DNA from: Owenia fusiformis | Lineage: Eukaryota > Annelida > Polychaeta > Sabellida > Oweniidae | Direction of reading: 5' to 3' | NCBI GenBank assembly: GCA_903813345.2 | Contig: CAIIXF020000001.1 | Span: forward strand, 27,333,915-27,397,914 | Length of the DNA: 64,000 nt | Shown: positions 58,601 to 64,000 of the stretch, one piece after another | How positions within the stretch are numbered: position 1 is the first letter of the stretch | Layout of the letters: every line of letters starts with the position of its first letter | The notes under the pieces: model-generated | The model's input: the letters and a program-made list of their open reading frames with translations, nothing else | Databases searched by the model: none | Told to the model about the DNA's origin: nothing | Position numbers and translations under genes: made by a program

Positions 58601-61330
58601 ACAAATAGTGACTGCCATTGAGGGCAATAGTGTAAATTATTTCCCCGAGGGAATATCCTCTACAATGTACTATTCCCGAAGCCGCAGGCTGAGGGAATAG
58701 TATATTGTAGAGGATATTCCCAAGGGGAAATCATTTACACTATTGCTCGAAATTAGGCAGTCACTATTTGTTTTATTATATACCCTATACTGACTCTTGT
58801 CCCGTTTCCTCTGCGAAGGCCAAAAAGGCTTAGAAAGCCCCCTCCCCAGTAGCATTATAAGCTGTGACGTCATCAGATGCTCAACAGAAATTTTTGCCTC
58901 TGAGACTCTCACTTGACAAATTCAATCGTGTTTAACACGCGGAATAGATTATCATAACACTTGAAATTACACAGACGTATTGAGCTTAGGGAACTTTATA
59001 CACGTTGCTTATATTGTATCGTTCACGCACGTCTGTCATGGTGAACGGAGTTGATTTGTGTTTGTGCTCATCCTCCATTTTTCTGTTTTTCGTCTGCGCA
59101 GTGATGATGAGCAGACGTTTCCAAGGGTAATAGAGCTTGCAATTGTGACGTCAGCGGGCAATAGTTCAAATGTATATTCCCGCTGACGTCACATTTGAGG
59201 GAATATAACTTTCCGAGGGAAATAGTAAATCTATTTCGGAACACGTGACTAGGTATTGACCAATCAGGATTAGTGTTACATATTGGGTATATAATAAATG
59301 TATATATTGACTAGATTGATGATGACATTGATTTTATTAAGAAGATTGTAAAATACTGTGTTCTGATTGGTCAGAATAGAATTGTATATAATAATTTGTG
59401 TATTGAGACTACGAATGACACAAAGATCTAAGAAGGTCCAGTCTGAAAGTACTATGTAGTATCTACTGGTACTGGTATATTGAATTAACTGTTTTGACAC
59501 GCATTTGTTTAACAATAACATGCTTTAAGTTGAAGACAAGAGGCTACCTTTGGTTATCACACTCGATCGAGTATAGCCTCAATGTGTTTGACCGATGTGC
59601 CTTCCTTTGATGTGTGTATAGTTCTCTTATATTCTTCGTTTTGCACCCCATTTCCTTTGCACGATTTCTTAAACTGGAGAACTTGTGTCCAGCTAAAATT
59701 CAAAGTAAGTCACTAGTAATGAAAAAGATATTGTAAAAAGTAAAAGTAATTGGCATTACTTTACGCATTTAGGTTATTTTGCAATATTGTGGAAGTAACA
59801 TCAATTTCTCCAAAGGTTCCATTCATGTAACATCATTTTTTCCTAAATTAGGACAATATCAGTTTGATCGATTATCTGGATAACATAGCCAAGTGGGCTA
59901 CATCAACAACCCTGCATACATCAGTAAAACCTGTCTCATCCAAAAGCCATTAGAACTGACTGACCAAAAGTGTCCTGATTGGTAGGTGTTCACATTTCGA
60001 TGCTTTTTAACATGAAAATCTAAGGCAGATTAAAAATATGCTACCTAAAATGCGTTCAAATTGACAGGTGTTCAGATTGACAGGTGTTCAGATTGACAGG
60101 TGTTCAGATTAAAGAGGTGTTCGGATAGACAAGTTTTACTGTGAATAGATTCTACATCATAACTTGTTAAATGTTAAATGATTCGTATCTCAAACACAAA
60201 ACATCATCATCGCAATTCTAGAATAAAGAGAGGTCATTGCAATATGAGAGAAAAAGTACATCAAAATTAGTGATACCGATACAAATACATGTTAGATAAA
60301 TGTTTTATTACTCGCCTTTTTATGAAGTTATGTAACTGAATAAAAACAGTGCTTATATCAAAACGGAATTGCACAAGTACAGAAATGTAAATCTTAAGTG
60401 TACCTTGACCGTTTGTCATTTCCTCCTTTAATTTAAGTATATACTGCCCAGTTTTTACTGCTGCAAAGAAATTAATAATATGTGTAACAATAGCAACGAC
60501 AATTCGACAACTTTAACAAGATTAGAACACTCGACAAAAAACATATGGAAGTTCTCCGAATTATGTCATATCACCCGTTTTCAATATTTCAATGTATCAG
60601 AATGTGTCCCTCTGTTTCTGTCACTTCATTAATAGTTTAAATACGCTCCGGGAATAACTGCTAACTAAAATTATTAATTATAATTTTTATTATAATAATT
60701 TAATTAATTATTTGAGTTTTCTCTATTCTCCTTACGAAGTAAAGATTACTGAAGAGTCTAAATAAATAAAAAGATGAAATTTTTTTTTGATGTTTCGCAT
60801 ATTTTCCATATGAATAATTCTCGAGTGTCAGGTACTAATTAAGTTAATCAACTGATTAATGAACTAACACGCTGCATTCTGCTGCATTCTCTTGTTTAAT
60901 GTCCATGAAAATGTTAGTAATTGGCTATGAAAATAATGAAAATGCGCGCCTGAAAATCTGCACAATACAGAATCTTTTTGCAATAACAATTGCAACGTAT
61001 TAATTAGAATATACCTCACAAAATCAAATATGGTCTGAACATATGGACAATTAACTTTACTGCAACATATTTATGTCATGCCCCATGAAAAATAAATATG
61101 TTTCGAACAATTAAGTGCAGTAAACACTTTTCAGGAACACCGGGAACTAACTACAAGTCAGTTTGTTTGACAGAAAAAAAAACATACAATAAAGTGAAGT
61201 CATATTTACCACGATTTCCCATCTTGATATCATTTCTTCCATTTACCAGGCCTATTCTTCCAGTGGTATTATTGGTCAAATATGCTAATATTGTCAACAC
61301 GAGAGCAGCTTTGATATAATTTAGTTCCAT
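52631..61330 (-). CDS. Secreted subtilisin/proteinase K-like serine protease, complete, 17 exons
   Basis: Exons 5' to 3' (complement): 61210-61330, 60404-60460, 59548-59692, 58323-58434, 57823-57880, 57392-57437, 57239-57290, 56900-56969, 56573-56660, 55804-55872, 54585-54654, 54240-54316, 53893-53989, 53503-53560, 53169-53194, 52923-52996, 52631-52718. All phases agree; 1308 nt, 435 aa. Exon 1 encodes a signal peptide (MELNYIKAALVLTILAYLT). Residues about 43-110 form an I9 inhibitor prodomain (GQYILKLKEEM), and the mature domain begins before WGLDRIDQ (145). Catalytic triad: Asp179 in YIIDTG, His215 in GHGTAMAG, Ser376 in SGTSMATPYV. Oxyanion Asn306 is in AAGNS. The spacing fits the proteinase K family of peptidase S8. 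There is no P domain or transmembrane helix. It would act outside the cell as a general endopeptidase after prodomain removal; the substrate is unknown. Confidence 0.92.
53720..53880. repeat. Tandem duplication of about 80 bp in a protease intron
   Basis: Two copies sharing GAAAGGTTGTATCAATCC/GAAAGATTGTATCAATCC and ATAATGTCGTATTTTACCT/ATAATATCGTGTTTTACCT. They lie in the intron between exons 53503-53560 and 53893-53989. Confidence 0.6.
55894..55985. repeat. Perfect 92-bp palindrome in a protease intron
   Basis: Each 46-base half is the exact reverse complement of the other. The left half starts TTATGCTGCTATATTCAG and the centre is ACTATATATATAGT. It lies about 20 bp upstream of the 3' splice site of exon 55804-55872 (minus strand) and directly abuts a TIR element at 55985. 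Confidence 0.95.
55985..56366. mobile_element. Long-TIR element in a protease intron
   Basis: The ends ATCACTGGTAC and GTACCAGTGAT are perfect. Inside, GTAACAAGATGGAAGAA and CTTCGTTTTCGGTAAG on the left (56000-56045) are mirrored at 56307-56345, and AGATAGTCTAGTTTGAGAAT (56114) is mirrored near 56270. The middle has a 10-bp hairpin GAATATTGCC/GGCAATATTC and an AT repeat. No transposase. Confidence 0.8.
57040..57110 (+). other. tRNA-like remnant in a protease intron
   Basis: AGGCTAGGCGATTGGGCGCC followed by GAGGTTGCGAGTTCGAGAC (B-box-like at 57092-57102) resembles a worn tRNA or SINE head. The acceptor stem is not clear. Confidence 0.25.
58611..58771. mobile_element. Hairpin element with about 70-bp arms in a protease intron
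   Basis: ACAAATAGTGACTGCC at the left is exactly mirrored by GGCAGTCACTATTTGT. Further in, GGGAATATCCTCTACAAT and ACTATTCCC are mirrored with one or two changes around a centre rich in GCCGCAGGC. It lies in the intron between exons 58323-58434 and 59548-59692. Confidence 0.85.
59146..59191. repeat. Perfect 13-bp inverted repeat containing TGACGTCA
   Basis: TGACGTCAGCGGG (59146-59158) and CCCGCTGACGTCA (59179-59191) around a 20-base loop. TGACGTCA is the cAMP-response-element core, but the place inside an intron and next to GAGGGAATA words shared with the 58611 element suggests a second foldback fragment. Confidence 0.65.
59931..60143. mobile_element. CAGTAAAACCTGT-family MITE in a protease intron
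   Basis: Left TCAGTAAAACCTGTCTC, right AAGTTTTACTGT. The interior has four tandem AGGTGTTCAGATTGAC-type units (60064-60120). It lies between exons 60404-60460 and 59548-59692. Confidence 0.6.
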
Positions 61331-62491
61331 GATGTTAATATTGAACTTATTTTTTGTCGTATGACAAGCTGCTTAATTCTCTTTAGCTAGCTATAAATAC
61401 ACAATTAATACATAAAACAATAATTTTCAAAATTGTAACAGTCATTTGTTAAACATGATAAATATACAGCAAAGACTAAACAAAATTATCAGATAAATTA
61501 CTCAAAATTTATATTACCTATAAACTAAAGAAAGTATGAGTTTAGAACAATGATCTTTCAAATCAATATAATCAAACGTTACTTATTTACCATAAGTCAT
61601 TACTGAACGTTACTTTCAAGAAAATAAGTGTCCTACCTTTGGTGGTGAGAAAGGGCTCGTCTGTGTTTTCACCCTGCTCTTGTAGCTTTTCTACATTGTT
61701 GACTATTTTCTGCATAGATGATCGTGTCATATTTGACACCGCGAAGCGTTAACAAAAGAAAAAGTGGTTGTCCAAGGTCGTAGACCTCAAATCATAGTTG
61801 ATGTATTCTATTAGAACAGGTCACTGGATAGGACAACGGTTGGAAATTCCGTTCTGTCAGATGTAAGCTTACATAATAGGAGAGTACATATAACTTTTTA
61901 ATATTGATTTCATGAAATTGTGTATGGATTCGTCCAAGCTAATACTATATCTATGCAGTAGCCAGGATGTGAATAAAAATGAATCTGAAAAAAAGCAACC
62001 AAAGCCATGGAAGATCGACTTTAAGAAACAGTGGACAAGTTCAAGCGTGGAACAGAATGACAATGGCGTACTGTTTGGTACAACCTAATAATTGTAGGCT
62101 ATCTAATTGTAGGCTATCTGCTTTATTCAAATGTTTCTTATCCCCCAGTCGTCCATATCCATAGTTTTATGTTTTATCCAAGGCAAAAACATTTCATTGA
62201 GAAAAAAATCACATATAACTATATAGATATTAGAATATATTTATAGCGCATAGGATGAGATCATAATGAATATAAACATTTAAAAAATACTTCGATTGTG
62301 AAAGACTTTAGAACAATGGGAGAAGATGCCAAAAGTGCTATTTTGTATTAAAAATAAATGTCAACCAACCTATTGTCAATATAGCAGTAAGAACACGTGT
62401 ATATATAATTACACTAAACATCTGTTTATTAATTAGATGAGGCAAATGAGGTATAATCAAAATACAAAACTTGCATCGAGTGTTTAGCAGT
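61331..62491. other. Spacer between the two proteases, with one exon-like frame
   Basis: 61637-61730 (minus) reads from an ATG through MTRSSMQKIVNN..TTK to a donor AAAG|GTAGGA in phase 1. Otherwise I see no coding sequence. TCTAATTGTAGGCTATC is tandemly doubled near 62088-62120. Minus-strand AATAAA at 62425-62430 fits the end of the second protease. Confidence 0.4.
61391..61399 (-). promoter_or_regulatory. TATA-like box of the protease gene
   Basis: Minus-strand TATTTATAG lies about 60 nt before the start codon (61330), a plausible place for a TATA box with a short leader. It supports transcription starting just before the signal-peptide exon, though it is one AT-rich word in AT-rich DNA. 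Confidence 0.3.
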
Positions 62492-63082
62492 TTAGGAAGA
62501 ACAACCGACAGTTCTCAGTAATCTGTTAGGAGTTCCCAATAATTGGCCATTTAGAACCCCTTGTGTGGCCCCGCTACAATTATATAATAGAATCACATAG
62601 TCATTCACATAGTCATTTATCATTGCATCATCCGATTTGTGCTTTTACGTGTATATATTATACAGTCTAGTTTATAATGCACCAACTTTAGAAAATGTCA
62701 CATGTGTTTACAATCGGAGAGCTGTTCTTTCACAAATGTCTCTGAAATTCCAAGCATTACGAAGTCTCAAATGAAGAAAAATAATTTGATTTGAAAAAAA
62801 ACATTTCATTTGAACCTTTAAGTGAAATTTCGACACTTCTTTTTCGTGGTAAATATCATGGTCATTGTGTCAAAAGTCGTAGGGTTTTCGACAAAGTCAA
62901 GCAGACTGAAATATATTTTTAAGGCCCTGGATTAAAGTTCGCAATATTCACTTGGGTAAGTCTTGTCTTTAAATTTCAATTATAAAATCATAATTTGCAA
63001 GAATTTACCTTGTTACCCATGCCATTACTTCAGCAGCTGTTTTATTGGGATTAGTGTGCCAATAGGCAGCCATGGCACCAGT
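62492..63082 (-). CDS. Second proteinase K-like protease, last two exons (5' part outside window)
   Basis: Exons (complement) 63009-63082 and 62492-62573, stop TAA at 62492-62494. The first is 74 nt, exactly as in the complete neighbour, in the same phase. It encodes TGAMAAYWHTNPNKTAAEVM against AGAMAAYWHDNPNKTYIEVM there. The second encodes the GTPNRLLRTVGCSS ending against GTPNKLLRTTGCPLPS. These follow the catalytic-serine exon in the neighbour. That exon is not found up to 64000, so the preceding intron is over 900 bp. This is a tandem duplicate in the same orientation; the catalytic part is beyond the edge. AATAAA at 62425-62430 is 62 nt past the stop, close to the neighbour's spacing. 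Confidence 0.88.
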
Positions 63083-64000
63083 CTATAAATATAATTCACT
63101 CGTTACAAGTATTTCAGCGGACCTCGGTCAATCGGACTCTGTTTAAGGTTCACATAGAATAACTTCGTTCATGAAAACACCAACATCTCACTGGGTTTTT
63201 ACTTTGTTCCTTCATATTCAGTAGTGCGTGTAAAGTAGAAGAAATATAGAAACTATTCCAGGCTACATTTCCATGCGTTTTTCTCAGTAAACGTATTTGG
63301 AATATTATAATTATATATTTGCTCCATTATCCCCTTGCACTACCGACGACGTAATTACGTAATTAGCCATCTCCAATGTTGTGTTTCGAACTCCCGTGCA
63401 GTGTCTCGGTATAGACACTGCGGCGGGCAGATTATGAAATCCCCAAAATTTGGGGAAGATAGTCCCCCTTTTTGTCACAGATGTACTTGATTTTCATACA
63501 ACTTATAAAATATATATTCTTTTATGTTCACCAATCATTATTTTGTCAAAATATTTCAAAATTATTGAAATATGAGAAAAAATCACCGCGGAAGGAATTC
63601 TGAGTAAAAGTTCTGTTGATAATAGTTTACCGCACGTGTTGTTTATTAGTTAATACGCGCAATTCAACCAATAGTCCACGGTATGAAATTTCTAGGACGT
63701 CTAATTAAGGAGTTGGTGGCACCATATCTGCATAATGATATTTGAGCTTATATTTAGATACCTACATGTGTCCCGCGTTTTATTTTTGTATAGCCGTGAT
63801 AAATACGGCGGGCTTTTAGGCCGAATAATGCATGTCATTATCAGGGGTCAAAAAACGTGTAAAACGTTTTTTGTATTTTTTTTCATAATTTAAAGGACAA
63901 ACATTAAAAGAAAATCACATGAAAATATTTTTAATATATACATCAAGTTTCTTGGCTATAATTTTGCGGTATGTGTTCCTTGAAATACCTTATATATAAA
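63083..64000 (-). other. Intron of the second protease; no exon seen
   Basis: No GTSMATP-type exon or other coding block is found. GACGTAATTACGTAATTAG near 63348 and AAAAACGTGTAAAACGTTTTTT near 63850 are small inverted repeats. Otherwise AT-rich. Confidence 0.5.

Noticed and set aside
59561-59692. Alternative frame of protease exon 3 (WTQVLQFKK..) with a weak GTGATA donor
   Set aside because: The other frame is open to a better donor, AAAG|GTAGCC, and matches the phases of both neighbouring exons.

Overview
This is nuclear DNA of an animal. The protein-coding genes are split by introns with GT/AG borders that agree in phase, there are no operons, and the gene set (an ADAR2-type RNA editing enzyme, a PRDM15-type zinc-finger protein, a DHHC palmitoyltransferase, proteinase K-like secreted proteases) is metazoan. 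The AT-rich sequence, the many short terminal-inverted-repeat elements, the minisatellites and the long 24-bp satellite fit a marine invertebrate, most likely a lophotrochozoan such as a mollusc or brachiopod. The species cannot be fixed from the sequence alone.

Layout. 1-1.4 kb: 3' end of a broken CR1/Jockey-type LINE, then a tandem repeat of about 130 bp rich in AGGTCA/TGACCT words (to 2.26 kb). 2.3-9.1 kb: non-coding, with foldback elements and copies of a dispersed repeat that recurs across the window. 9.2-16.8 kb (+): three exons of an ADAR2-like gene (two dsRBDs, then the deaminase), with a long hairpin across its stop codon. 17-27.6 kb: mostly non-coding, with four TIR elements, a 27-bp minisatellite and one orphan promoter/first-exon candidate near 22.3 kb. 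27.7-28.7 kb (-): an intronless DHHC palmitoyltransferase, head-to-head with the next gene across an NRF1/YY1-like promoter region. 30.3-42.6 kb (+): a complete PRDM15-like gene (12 exons, 1755 codons by my splice model) with a PR domain, about 24 zinc fingers and two AT-hooks. 42.6-48 kb: non-coding, with palindromes. 48-51.9 kb: a large 24-bp satellite with higher-order repeats. 52.6-61.3 kb (-): a complete 17-exon subtilisin/proteinase K-like secreted protease of 435 aa. 62.5-63.1 kb (-): the last two exons of a tandem paralogue that continues past the right edge.

The genes do not form one pathway. The coding models rest on splice-site phase and conserved motifs read by eye. The mobile-element calls rest on inverted repeats read by eye. 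Nothing was checked against a database or expression data. The most interesting points are the ADAR stop-codon hairpin, the alternating C2H2/C2HC finger pairs in the PRDM15-like protein, the intron minisatellite that runs into a splice acceptor, the satellite with 888/1200/480-bp higher-order periods and four open frames, a perfect 92-bp palindrome inside the protease gene that abuts a transposon end, and the tandem protease pair.
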